Part shown: piece by piece, positions 24,332 to 35,895 of the stretch
Position numbering within the stretch: the stretch's first letter is position 1
Layout: each line of letters opens with the position of its first letter
DNA from: Chamaecrista fasciculata
Lineage: Eukaryota > Streptophyta > Magnoliopsida > Fabales > Fabaceae
DNA length: 64,000 nucleotides
Assembly: GCA_003254925.1 (NCBI GenBank)
Contig: QANZ01012934.1
Coordinates: forward strand, 1 to 64,000
Direction of reading: 5' to 3'
Notes under the pieces: generated by a model
Databases searched by the model: none
Told to the model about the DNA's origin: nothing
Seen by the model: the letters and a program-made list of their open reading frames with translations, nothing else
Program-made: the position numbers and the translations under genes

Positions 24332-26939
24332 TTAGCTCAGCTTTTTCTTCTCCAGAATCCAATTCTGGATTTTGCTGACATATGCTTCATTTATTTTCAC
24401 ATACAATTGGCATAATTTCCGGTAGGCCATCAAAACATATCTGTCTATGGATTCTTCATATTTTTCATATAGTGCCGGTACAGTAAGAACAATAAAGAGG
24501 CCTGCCATAAAATAAAAAACAGCAAATTCGTTTTCATTATTTTGATCAAAGACGATTGAGTAGACAACGTCTATATACCATAGTATCCACAAAACTGACA
24601 TAATCAAGGCTAAAAAGCACAAAACTTCTCTAAACTTTAGTTATAATAAAAAAAATCCTCTAAACTTTGAAAAATGAAGAAAGATTCTCTAAATTTTTTA
24701 TTTTGCACAAAGATTTTCATTAAAAAAGTCAAGATTTTTTTAATATAATTTTATTATTATTGTATTTTACATTGATCTAAAATTAGAATTAACTATTATT
24801 TTTATTAACAGTAGCCAAATAATTAGGAATTCCTTTATGTTTTCAGTGAAGATATTAACAAAAGGACTTATTCGCATAAATTAAAAAATTCACGAGTCTT
24901 TTGTCATTTTTCAAAGTTGGGTGTTTTTTGTACAGTGACTAAAGTTTAGGAGAAGTTTCATGCATTTTATCCTATATAAACATGTAAGATGTTCAAAATG
25001 TGCTTGACATGCTTCTTCATGATTGATTTAGTCCAACTGTTTGTGGAACACGGGATTTGCTCAAGAGTTTTTCTAATTTGATACTTCATTTCTAAGAATC
25101 GATGAAGATCAAATAGAGTTCAACTTGATCAAGTGATAATTAGAGACTTACTCGTGTATGCCAGGGTCAGAAAATCAGTGAGGCCACCAACAATTGAAAT
25201 TAGCAATAGCCATACAGCTACTTTGAAGAATAGCCTTGAGTCCTTGCCCATTGCAATATCCTGGGAAACCGAAAACAAATGATTTACATGAGTTCGGACG
25301 AAAGCTGCAACTTCGTTCACTAGTTCCTCTGACAGATACAAATGTGGTAGAGGTGGAGCCGGTCTGTCGAAAGAAAAAACAGCAACAATATTCAATGAAC
25401 AAAATTATTATTATTCTTATTGTTGTTGTTGTTGTTTTGTCTGAAAGAACTTCTGATAGAAACAAAACAGCAACAAGAAAAGTAGAAATCTGGAAAAAAA
25501 AAAAAAAAAAAANATCTGGAAAAAAAAAAAAAACTCAAATGCAAAAGAGGATGATGATGATATAATACAGAACCATAAGAACACATACTCAAAAATGCAA
25601 ACTAAGAAAGCCGATTGGCAGCTTTGTTTGTGCTTCATGGAACAAGCAACAAAGAAACATGAGCCATCTTAAAGTTTCTAAACCACACCTTCTACTTCTA
25701 GGTGAAAGAGCATCAGAAAGTGATACACTCCACAAAATCAAAAGGCATACAAAGCTTGATTTCTAAATGATTAACGAGATTCAATGTTCCATCCAGCTAA
25801 CTAATCAACAAATAACTAATGTATAGTGACCAGCATTAATAGTTTTCAGGAATTTTTTTTTCAGATCTGAGATATAGAGTTCATCCCTCTTCAGAGGACC
25901 AAAAATTACCAGTAAATAAGACCAGAAAAAATTACTTAGCCTCAAATGTGATACCCAAAAAAAAAAAAAACTGAAGACAAGCCTAATTTTCACCTGTGTA
26001 TTGATCACAGGTTAAAAATTCACGTATCATTCAAAATTATAGCACGGAAGTATCACGTATCATTGACTATTTAGATAACTCAAAACATCACTGAGCTGCC
26101 ATCAAGAACTATATCAGACTATAAGATTGTCAAGAATGTCAAGCAAGTAGGTTTCAATAGGCATAAAGAACAAACATACATAACCATTGTGATTTGTGCA
26201 TAAAGCATTTCAACTACTAACATTGTACAATGGACCACTTACCTCTAAAGATTCAACTATACATCCTATCCAAATTTCAACTACTAAATTCATGCCAGCA
26301 TTGTTCCTTAAAAGTAATAAGTCCAGAGTCATGTAAACCACATCAACAAGAAGAAGAATTGACATATCAGTAGCTTGTAAAGATATCAAGATTTGCAATA
26401 CAACTATCATGCAGCTGGATCTAATAGATGCACAATTCAGCGTTGAAAAAAAGGAAAGAAGATCAAAGCATATCCAAAGAAATACAATTACTAAACTATT
26501 ACCTATTGAGAATTGCGGCTGATTTGGCCCAAAGATAAAGAATGACTATAAGGAGGAGGAAAACATTAGAAACAAGCGACAAAAGTGTATAACCAGATCT
26601 TTCGAAGACGATCCAAGCAGCTAATGTAACCAGCAATATTCCCACAGTCAGATTCCTCTGCCTCCACAGTATCACATCTGCAGCTGAAATTGATGAATGG
26701 CAATAATTCAAGAACAGTAAGTTAGGTCAAAAGCATCAGTTCATCATTTATTTCTCTCAAGTGACAGTATTAAATGAACACACACACATATATATAAGAA
26801 ATTATTGACTAAAAGTTGAAAACAGTCAAGAAATTTAGGAAGAAGCACGAGATTGCGATATACCTAGACCGCCTCCGAGAATCTGATGAAGAGCTCGTTG
26901 CCTGTTGAACAATCGATCAGAATAATCAGATGAAGCCAT
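24332..26939 (-). CDS. Reticulon-like protein, short N-terminus type (RTNLB)
   Basis: Minus-strand exons 26939-26864, 26683-26503, 25363-25152 and 24501-24332 join in phase to 212 residues. The start MASSDYSDRLFNRQRALHQI leads to LGGGLAADVILWR, the classic entry to a plant reticulon homology domain. Two long hydrophobic hairpins follow (about residues 37-82 and 126-165) with the loop 'LPHLYLSEELVNEVAAFV' between them, and LTVPALYEKYEE near the C-terminus. Reticulons wedge into and tubulate the ER. The short N-terminus resembles the RTNLB9-13 group, and its position between UCP1 and ataxin-3 suggests the RTNLB12 (At3g54120) orthologue. Splice phases are consistent; intron 3 contains AT-rich filler only. 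Confidence 0.93.
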
Positions 26940-27050
26940 TTAGGGAAGAAGAAGAAGCTCTTTGAATCTAGTAAGAAATCTCTCTCTCTCATAAACAAAA
27001 AGCTTTGGGATGATCCGAAGATAAAAGAGAAAGTAGTAAATTATGGTGAG

Positions 27051-27060
27051 GCTTTTATAG
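27051..27060 (-). promoter_or_regulatory. Probable TATA box of the reticulon gene
   Basis: On the minus strand the sequence reads CTATAAAAGC, about 110 bases upstream of the start codon. The intervening leader is CT-rich. Position and motif fit a plant core promoter. Confidence 0.55.
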
Positions 27061-27261
27061 TTTTATTTTATTTTATTTACCTTCTTCTCTTTTTTTTATT
27101 CAACTTTGGTCCCTCAATATATGTATAAAAGGTGAAGTTGGTGCCTTGGTGGAATCTGCTTCCAGCCTAAAAGTGTCATACTTGTCTTGCTTTTCATTCT
27201 CTCTTGGCCATCCCAAAATCATGAAAGAAACAATGTTCAGCCACATGGGAATGACAAAGTT

Positions 27262-27680
27262 ATGTGAAAGTGTAAATTTGGTCCCATATATTTTGCTCAG
27301 TTCTCAATTTGGTCCTTAATCATTTTTTATTACATTTTTGGTCTCATATCTTTGCAAAAGGTCTCAATTTGACCTCATATCATTTTTGGTTTTATATCTT
27401 TTATTCAGGTTGAAATATTGGTCTCATATCTTTACAAAAGGATCAATTGTTAGTTGATCTTTTTGCAAAGATATGAGACCACTTCTACACCTGACCTAAA
27501 GATATAGGACAAATTTTGTAATTAACCCAAAGATATTAGACCAAATCTGCAACAAAAAAAATATATGTGACCAAATTGGGAGCTGGCCCAAAGATATGGT
27601 ACCGAAAGTGAAATAAAAAAAATATGAGACCAAATTGGGAAATGAGCAAAAGATATAGGACTAAATTTACACTTTGACCA
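27262..27680. repeat. Foldback element, family E, copy 2
   Basis: GTGTAAATTTGGTCCCATAT at the left is inverted as GGACTAAATTTACAC at the right. Units of 'TTTGGTCTCATATCTTTGC' fill both arms. It lies about 200 bases upstream of the reticulon TATA box. Confidence 0.75.
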
Positions 27681-27776
27681 TAAAATAATCAATTATTTGT
27701 TTTTTTTTCTTAAAAGATGCTAGTTTTCACTTTTCAATGGGCTCTCTGATATTTTTACCTCGCACATATTATTTGA

Positions 27777-27860
27777 CTAGAGGCTTTGCGTGTTCTAACG
27801 GGCACGCAAATATGTATGTAAAATAAATGAGGGACTAAATTGTTAACTCAGTAAAAAAGA
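27777..27860 (-). mobile_element. Helitron-like 3' end, copy 2
   Basis: Read on the minus strand, GCGTGCCCGTTAGAACACGC forms a hairpin (27807-27788), then AAAGCCT, then CTAG, then target T. This matches the Helitron 3' rule exactly. The upstream word ACATACATATTT is shared with copy 1 at 8880. Confidence 0.65.
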
Positions 27861-28169
27861 AGGGATCAAATAATAATTTTCCTCTTATTATTAATTTTAT
27901 ACTTAGTTTTAAAATGTGGACGACCAGAAAGGGTGGAGCTATATAATATAAAATAATCTTGAAATTCTTATGTATAATGGTAACAAGAATACAAGGTATT
28001 ATTTTAGAAAATTAACAATTTGTACAATTACTAATTTTAAAAATATCAATTGAAATTTGTGTTTGTCATTTCGGATCCTTAAATCAGTTTATATAAATGA
28101 AAATAATTGGTTATGAATAAACTGATATTATGCGTATTTAATTAACAATAAATAAATTTCACATTATCN

Positions 28170-28400
28170 GTGGTGGTGACGACGACGCCAAGCGACGGCA
28201 GGGTTACTACGACGTCGTTTACTAGGGTCACTCGATCCTCTGCTAAGCGTTCTGCCAATGAATCGGCGCCTCCCTCCGTCGTCGACTTGCTGGAGAAGAA
28301 GCCCAAGAAGCCTAAAACCGCCGCCGTTGATAAAAAACCCAAGCAGGAAAAACCCCAACCCGATTCCTCCAACAAGACAATAGTGATTGAGCACTAGTAT
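28170..28400 (+). pseudogene. 5' fragment of a selenoprotein-H-like gene
   Basis: Directly after a single N (28169) a GC-rich coding-like frame reads VVTTTPSDGRVTTTSFTRVT, then a Lys/Pro-rich stretch (LLEKKPKKPK, DKKPKQEKPQP), then NKTIVIEH and a TAG stop. Plant SelH-like proteins (At2g24440/At4g31360 type) have a basic RVTRS N-terminus followed by a TIVIEHC-type redox strand. Here the frame stops exactly where the CxxC or CxxU motif should follow, and no thioredoxin-like part is found nearby. The start codon may be hidden by the N. It is either a truncated copy or exon 1 of a gene broken by misassembly. The family call is from a short segment. Confidence 0.5.
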
Positions 28401-28424
28401 GAACCACGTTTCATTTTCGCCCTA

Positions 28425-28540
28425 TTTTTAGGGTCATTTTTTCAACTCAAACTTTTTTTTAGAGTTTAGGGTTTCAAGTTTTAGATTTTGGGGTTTTAGG
28501 GTTTCGGGTTTTAGAGTTTAGGGTTTTAAATATTTTTAAG
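28425..28540. repeat. Degenerate telomere-like repeat (TTTAGGG-type)
   Basis: Words TTTAGGGTTT, TTTAGGGTTTCGGG and TTTAGGGTTTT recur over about 100 bases just after the SelH-like fragment, matching the plant telomere unit with interruptions. Confidence 0.5.
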
Positions 28541-29038
28541 GACTAAATTGGAATGTTTGGAAAAGTTTTGGGACACTTTATAATTTTATTTTGAGGATTT
28601 GGGACTAAAATGAATGAAAATGATGAAAAAGAGGAGGAATTGAGAATAATGGAATAAAAATGGTTCAGGGACCTATAAGTACAATGGGGAAATGCTGATG
28701 TGTCGCTATTTTATGACGTGGCAGCTCTTTTTTTTTAAAAAAAAAAACATAACGGGTGCTGACGTGGCCATAACTGGACACGTCAGCGCATAACGGGACA
28801 CATCAGCGTCCGTGATGGTCACGTCAGCATTTTTGTAACGCCAATATGACGGAGGGACCAATTAGTGCAGCGTTTGCAAAATTCGGGGACCGGCTAGTAC
28901 AATGGGTAAAATTCAAGGACCTATCTGTCAGCGAGTGCATAAATCAGGGACCGGAAAGTTATTTTACTCAAAAAAAAATTATAGAACCAAATTGAGACCT
29001 AAACAAAAGTTATAGGACAAAAAGTGTACTTTGGCCAT
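28541..29038. repeat. Right halves of foldback elements
   Basis: 'GGGACCAATTAGTGCAGCG', 'GGGGACCGGCTAGTACAATG' and similar units, with repeated 'TGACGTGGC'/'CACGTCAGC' words, resemble one arm of a foldback element. It is followed at 28975-29038 by a family E right arm ending AAGTGTACTTTGGCC. No matching left arms are present, possibly lost at the N at 28169. Confidence 0.5.
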
Positions 29039-29165
29039 AAATATAATAATAGTCACCTCCCACTGAAAAAACAAGTCCTTATGCCTACCTAGCCCCGCCC
29101 AAACCGCCTCTACCAAAAAGTAAATGTATATGTATACTACACACACACACGTAAACGTCATCTTG

Positions 29166-29343
29166 TGATAGTGGATCCTCTACATTGTGAAGTTGGTGTA
29201 GTCTAGAGAGAGAATGGAAGAGTTAGAGAGAGAAGTTTGGTGAAGTATGAATTCCACTAAAATTTCCTCTCTCTAACTCTTCCTTTCCCTCTCTACACTT
29301 TAAGAAAATGCACCAAAATTGAAATGTTGAGGATCCAGGTCCC
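29166..29343. mobile_element. Hairpin MITE with 10-bp target duplication, copy 2
   Basis: TGATAGTGGATCCTC at the left and GAGGATCCAGGTCCC at the right flank arms of AGAGAGAG/CTCTCTC. It is flanked by CGTCATCTTG on both sides (29156-29165, 29344-29353). Same family as 9411-9565. It sits in the 3' region of the ataxin-3 gene. Confidence 0.8.
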
Positions 29344-29780
29344 CGTCATCTTGTCTTCTTCCTCAAAACTTAAGAAAACTCCATCACTGATCATGACTAG
29401 GAATGCAGTTAGTATCTATATTTGTTCTCACCTAATCCTCAACTCAAACACACTTGATATTGATTATCCTACATATTTTTTTTATTTGATTTTGGAGCAT
29501 ATCATAAACAGTCCCCAATAACTCGAAATTTCACATAATGTCCCCGTACATAGCTTTTTGTATAGTAAACGACTAAAAGTATAACATATACATATTGAGA
29601 TTGTCAAAACTTAGATGTATTCCTTACAGTTTATGCAAGAAGCAATCGAAATTACGGACTCGTGTACTGAATGCAATTGATCTATGTTTGTTTCCATCGC
29701 CTGAATTGGATTAAGTCCTTGTTGTCAATGATGATAACAAAATCGAACGTAAATCACATTCTTACATAGTTTTCTGGGTC

Positions 29781-32700
29781 TCATTTGGTCTTCTGGATTT
29801 CATTTTGAGGAGTGTCGCCTGAAGCAGAGGCAAGTTCTTGGTCTCTTGTATCATTTGCTGTCACATTGGCTATTATTCTGACTGTCTCTGGTTTGTTGCT
29901 TTGATCATTTAGGGGGCCGGCAGATTCAACGCTTGGCGCCACTTGTTTGTTGATTTGATCATTTTGGGGAGTAGTGGCTTCTGCATTTACTGCCACTTGT
30001 TTGTCGATTTGATCGTTTTGGGGAGTAGCAGCATCTGCAGTTACTGCCACTTTTTTGTTGCTTTGATCATTTTGACTTTCATTTTGATGCGTACTGGCTT
30101 CAGCAGATGCCATAACTGGGGAGGAATCCATCAAGCTAGCAGCTATTGCAGCCCTTAGATCTTCATCCTCCATGTCTGAAAGCATTTCGGCATCCCCATA
30201 CGAGAGAAATTGATCAGAATGTTGTTGGCTCTCGTTAATTCTCTGGTTTGGAGGCGGGGCCGGCATCAAGTTGCAGGATTTATTGATCCTCTCAGCATCT
30301 CCAGGTAACAACCACTGGCCAAAACCATTAGAAGCTTCTGATGAGGATATGGGAAACTCTTTCGGAAAGTTTCCCCTCACGAGGAATATGCTCCACCCAA
30401 AGCCTTTCAAGGAGTCAAGATAGGCTGAAAGGTAAAACTTAGACAGATGTTGTGGGGCTGCATAAAGACTGTCAAAATTATACCACTCCCCATTCACTTT
30501 GCGGATACAAAACCAATGATCTTGCAAATGACAAATAAAAGCATTTTCTGTTTCAGGATCGATCTGTGCAGGCTCAGCAACTGGAGAGCCAAAGGGGATA
30601 ACTTGCAGATCCCACACTTCCAAAGCCTTCTGTAAAACCTACAGGAGAGAAGTCTTGAACAATTAGCTAAATCACCAGGTGTGATAAACACTGGGAAAGA
30701 AAAGATTGCAGGCCCTAATATGTTCACCAAAAATATAAATTTGAAGTAGGATAAAATATTTTACCAACTAAACAATATTATATTTACCAATCTTACAAAA
30801 AAGACAACGCTTGATAAAATCATACAAAGATATTGCTTTCTTTACAACAATAGACAGACAAACGTATGAAAAAGCAGATCTTGGATTGTAAGAGAACAAA
30901 AATTGAATGAAATCCAGATAGTAATTAACCCGTATGTTAGATATTAAAAAAAAAACTAATAATTGACTTTCACTTGACAGCTTAAACTGTTAAGTGTTAC
31001 GTTAAATTGATCCATAACACAGGATTGGGAGTATCAATGACCAAGAGGTTAAGAGTCCTTGTTGTCTCCATTCTTCATAAATAAATGAAGGTAGACGAGT
31101 TGTGCCAAATCGATGATTCAAGCCCAAAAGATTTTCATGCAAGAGAGCTTGCCAGAAATATTAATAAAACTAACTATGGGCTCTCACTTAACAATTTTAA
31201 GCTTTCAAGTTAAATTGGTCCTTGATAAATATATTAATTAGAAAAAAAATTCATGCAAGGTAGAAGAAAATCTAATAGTTTTCTCTTTCTATGTCATATT
31301 TATGAAGTTCATGAAACATTTTAAATCATGCGGAGGTAAAAAAAAATCTAAACAAACAATTACTTCTGGTTAAGTCCAATAGGTTTCTCAAAAGAATTTT
31401 GAGAGAAAACATGACAAAGTGAATCAAGTAAGTAATAACTGCAACTCTGCAAGGTAGTTAAGACTCCGAATCACATTAAAGAGTGGCATAGTATTTTGCA
31501 TAATACAGCAAAAAAAAAAAAAACAGTAAATCATATAGTAACATAAATGGATACAGATAGTTTGGCCTAACATTCTAGCAGCAGAAAAATTGGTCTACCA
31601 TGACAAATGGCATCGCCCCACTCATGAAATTTACAAATGCAGGGGGGACAAAAAAAGGTGATTACGTAAAGTTTGTTCATTTGCTCATCATGGTGTCAGT
31701 TATGCTGATCTTGCTAGTTGAAGTTTTGAAAATCAAGCTGAAAGTCAGGAAGTGTTAGTTACTTTATTTAAAAACAATGTGACTTTTCCTTCCAATACCA
31801 TAGCTTTATCAATCAATACATTTAGAGAGTAAGGTAATGCAAGCAAGTGAAAATATTGGATGTAGATAATTCTTTACATGAGGATTAGAGGGATATAATA
31901 AAGCAATGGTTCCTAGTTACCATTTACTTCATCTCCCCCTCCCCCGTCCAAAAAATAAACCCTGAAGGAAATTTGTATATTACATCTCTATCTCATACAT
32001 GGGCACACACGCACACACACTCATTAGTGGGTCACATCACATGCATATCTTAATATATATCCAAATTACCCAAAATTTCTCCCAATTACAAATTTTATCC
32101 GATCAGGGCACAATGCAATGAAGCGTTTCCAAATTTCTTGTTCAAAAGTCAAAACTACTTCAGGAATTATAGTTTTTTTTTTCCTTATAATCTTACCACT
32201 AGAAATATTACTAACGATTTACGCTCATATTCTATAGCACCTATGTACCATGAAATCTAACTTAAGCATCATGTTACTTACAGGTCTTATCAAAAGGTGG
32301 GCTTCAGAAGCCGAAAGACACATGAAAGATAGGAAGTCAATGGTTTACTGCCCAAAAGAATGAAACCCACCAGATGAATATTAGAGCATCTATTGAACTT
32401 AAAACATAGCAAGTCCACAACCCAAAATTATGGTGAAATGAGAGTTAAGGTAATCGACTTGTCTGTGAAACAATATGTGCAAGCAGTGCCAGCAATCATT
32501 TAAGAAACTGTGCCATTGTCATTCATTGACGGTCAATCAGATCATTGTAAGTCCAACAAAAAATTCAATCAGTAAAATTATAGTTCCTGTAAACATTGCA
32601 ATGTCGTTCATCATTACTTAAATCCTACTAAAACAAGTATAAGGTTGAGAGAACACAAGATGCATATTGAAACTTCCTTTTACCCAAAATGCTTAGTGAC

Positions 32701-32994
32701 AGTTAAAATTATGCTCCTAGAAGGAGAGAAAGTTATGGAACAAACCTGGATACTGAAATCTCCCACCAAGGACACATTATGAGACTCTTCGGAAAGAAAA
32801 TCACCGGAAGAGACACCACCTTCCACCATCATCTGACGCTCCTTGCGATCTAGATCGGAAGCGAGAGCAGCCAAATCGAATTCGGAGAAGAAAGGTCCCT
32901 GAAGCACGGTATTGACGCAATGCACGGCACAAAGCTTCGACTCTTGAACCTCATGGTACAACATTCCTCCATTGCTAGCTCCTTCCATATTCAA
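29781..32994 (-). CDS. Ataxin-3 homologue (Josephin deubiquitinase with UIM)
   Basis: Two minus-strand exons, 32994-32746 and 30638-29781, join in phase (FSIQ / VLQKALEVW) to 368 residues. The Josephin domain covers residues 10-175: Gln17, catalytic Cys22 (SKLCAVHC), His124 (DHWFCIRK) and Asp139 (WYNFDS), where human ataxin-3 has Asn. A ubiquitin-interacting motif lies at about 238-255 (MEDEDLRAAIAASLMD). The tail 273-336 consists of an 18-residue repeat (NDQI-KQVAV-AE-TPQ), about 3.5 copies; from memory the Arabidopsis protein (At3g54130) is nearer 280 residues and lacks it. Translation could start at Met1 or Met3 (MEGASNGG, as in Arabidopsis). The 2.1-kb intron shows nothing else recognisable. 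The family trims polyubiquitin chains in proteostasis and DNA repair. Confidence 0.95.
29889..30075 (-). repeat. In-frame 54-bp minisatellite in the ataxin-3 tail
   Basis: Units of 54 bp (CACTTGTTTGTTGATTTGAT and following) repeat about 3.5 times with a few substitutions, encoding 18-residue NDQ-K-VAV-TPQ repeats immediately C-terminal to the UIM. The frame stays open throughout. Confidence 0.85.
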
Positions 32995-33189
32995 TTCAAC
33001 TCTTCAAATTCTTCCTCTCGATAATTTGACGACCAAAAAAGAATGAAATGAAACCCTAGAATCTGTCTATCTATCTTCAATTCGTTTTTTCAGGAGGATA
33101 GAAAGAGTGAAAAGGAAGAGCGAAAATGAGAATATCGTTTTCTTTTCTTTTTTGTTTTTAATTAACTAGTTATTTTGGTTTTTACTATT

Positions 33190-33562
33190 TTGGCCAAAAT
33201 ATATTTTTGGTCTCATAACTTTTGTTCAGGCCTTAATTTGGTCTCATAATTTTTTTTTTTTGCACTTTTGGTCTCATATCTTTTACTCAGGTTGCAGATT
33301 TGGTCTTGTATTACACTTTTAGTCTCATATCTTTTGTTTAGGTTGCAGAATTAGTCTTAGTGTAGAGTTGGTCTCAAATCTTTGAATGAAGTGGGACTGA
33401 CCGTGAAACTTTTTGCAAATACAGGATATCAATTCTGCAACTTGACTTAAAGATATGAGACCAAAAGTAATACGAGACCAAATTTGTATCATTTTGCAAA
33501 GATATTGAACCAAATTGAGACCTGAGAAAAAGTTATGGGACCACAAGTGTACTTTGGCCTAT
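33190..33562. repeat. Foldback element, family E, copy 3, upstream of ataxin-3
   Basis: GGCCAAAATATATTTTTGG at the left and CCACAAGTGTACTTTGGCC at the right, with 'TTTGGTCTCATATCTTTT' units inside. It starts about 195 bases upstream of the ataxin-3 start codon, so it borders or lies in its promoter. Confidence 0.75.
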
Positions 33563-33742
33563 TGTTTTTTTAGGAACGTTTACGTTATGATGAGTCAGAC
33601 ACTGTCAGAACATATGACTGCCACGTGTTTTGTTCTTTGTCCGTTCACAATTATGGGCATTAAGAATAAGAGGCCCAAACCTTTGGGCTTGTGTTTCTTT
33701 TTGTTTTCTTTTTCCTTAGTTTACCAAAAGCATAAAAAAGAA

Positions 33743-34976
33743 GGATGCCCAATTTTATTTTAGGCTAAATGGACAAAATTCTCGTAAGTTTTAATTATTT
33801 TATAAAAATTTCTTTGGATTTTGATAAGTGATTTGGTTTTGTGCAAAATAGTTATTTTTTTTAAAAAAAATCATTAAAAATCAATCTTCCTTTTTGTAAT
33901 TTTATGATGCTGAAGTTTGATTGATCTAAACTTGAAATTGAAATTAATTACTCTTGCAAATAATATTAACTGAAACATTAAAATAATTAATTTTTTGAGT
34001 GAAATTAATTATTCTTCTGTGATCAAAACAATAATACTAACGTTTATCGATGGACTCATATGAATAAAAAAAGAATTTATTAAAAGTAACATTTAATTTT
34101 AATTTTATCACATTCGAACTTGAAACGAAAAAGATATGACCACATTAGTAGTAAGGGACTAAAACAAAATTATTGAGAAATATTAAAGACTAGAACGGAC
34201 AAAAAAATATTAGGGATCAAAACAAAATTTGTGATAAATATTAATGACCAAAATGAGATTTTGACAAGGAACTCATGGGTTGTTTCATCATAAGGATGCC
34301 CAATTTTGCTTTTGGGCTACATGGACAAAATTCTTTGGATTTTGAAAAAGTGATAAGAGACTTTTTTTTAATTCTGGTTTTATGCAAAATAATTATTTTT
34401 TAAGATTTTCATTAAAAATAAGTCTTATTTTTTTTTTTTATAATTTTATGATGTTGAATTTTGATTCATCCAAACGTGAAAAATAATTATTCTTGTAAGA
34501 ATATTAGTTGAAACGTGAAAAAATAATTTTTTCAATGGAAATTTTAATAAAGTAAGTTTGATTGACAAAAGTGGTTAAACAATAGTACTTTGGAAGTAGG
34601 TTTGGTTTAAACATTAATACCAACTTTTATAATACTAACTATAGAGAGAGATAAAAATAAGGTCACTTTCTCTCTCTATTTATTCCTTTCTTTCTCAATA
34701 CTACATCTATAACGCACTTTAGATGATCTAAATTGGTACTAATTAACCTCTTTTATCGACGACTCTAGGTGAATAGAGAAAGAATTTATCAAAAGTATCA
34801 TGTAATTCTAATTTTATCTCATTCAGATTTGAAACGAAAGAGATATGACCACATTATACTTAAGGACAAAAATAGAGTTGTTAAGAAATATTAAAGACCG
34901 AAACAGACCAAAAAGTTTAGAGATCAAAACAAAATTCAAGATAAATATTAAGGACCAAGATGAGATTTTGGCCTGC
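33743..34976. repeat. Diverged tandem duplication of about 0.55-0.68 kb
   Basis: Unit 1 starts AAGGATGCCCAATTTTATTT (about 33741) and unit 2 AAGGATGCCCAATTTTGCTT (about 34289). Both continue with ATGGACAAAATTCT, ATTTTATGATG-TGAA and AAACTTGAAA or AAACGTGAAA, and both end with a family-B-like right arm (GATATGACCACATTA, GGGATCAAAAC or AGATCAAAAC, AATGAGATTTTG). Unit 2 is longer because of a MITE at about 34629-34739 (CTATAGAGAGAGAT ... AGATGATCTAAATTGG). Confidence 0.7.
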
Positions 34977-35895
34977 ATAAATTAGGATTAAATATTTTCA
35001 TAGTCTACTATATTTTTTTTTAGATAAAAAGTCATTTTTTCCATGAAATTAACTAGATTATCCGACATAATCTTGTACAACATAAAAGTAAACACTCAAT
35101 TACAATGAGAAAAGAAAAGATTGCAATATTATTTAGAATTCACATAGTTTTTGTTACCATTTTTTAAAGTTAGATGAAAATACCTTGATGACAATAGTAG
35201 TTTTGGTACCCTCAAAATATAAGGTTAATTTCAATTGTACTCTTAAGAAACTCTTTTGGTCAATTGTAATATTCATGTTTCACGTCTGAGTCATTTGTAC
35301 CTTAAAATTAAATATATAATTTACAGTAAAAAAAATTATGGGTACAATAAAATCAAAATTTTAGAAGTATAACTAAAACTAACCTATACTTTAAGATGCC
35401 AATATAAGTTGTAATTTTATTGTATATGCCATTACACTGATAAAATTGATACTGAATGCAAATTCTACATAGTAAACATTAATTTATTTGATTGATCTAA
35501 TGATTAAAAATAATTCTAATTAAAAAAAATCATTTTAACGTCTACATGAATAATAAGCTTGTATAATAATATAAAATTGTAAAATCAGTGATTAAGTTGT
35601 TATTATTATAACTAAACTAGTTTATTAAACTACTTTATTATTAGTTTAATTGTTAGTCATCGCCTTAATTAAACTAATCATTAACATAATTAAATTAATC
35701 ATTTCTATATATTATAGATTCTTAAAACAAAATAACAAAAATAAAATTTTTAAGAGATCTTAAATATGAGGCCAGAATTATAAATATAAGATATTATAGG
35801 AGTAAAAATATATAAAATAATAATAATATAAGTCAATAAATTACCTTTGATTTACGACTAAAAANAAAACCAAAAAACCAAATGAGGAGAGAGAA
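34977..35895. other. AT-rich spacer without recognisable genes
   Basis: Very AT-rich sequence with no coding potential and no clear element ends. A single N at 35865 marks a contig join. Confidence 0.5.
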
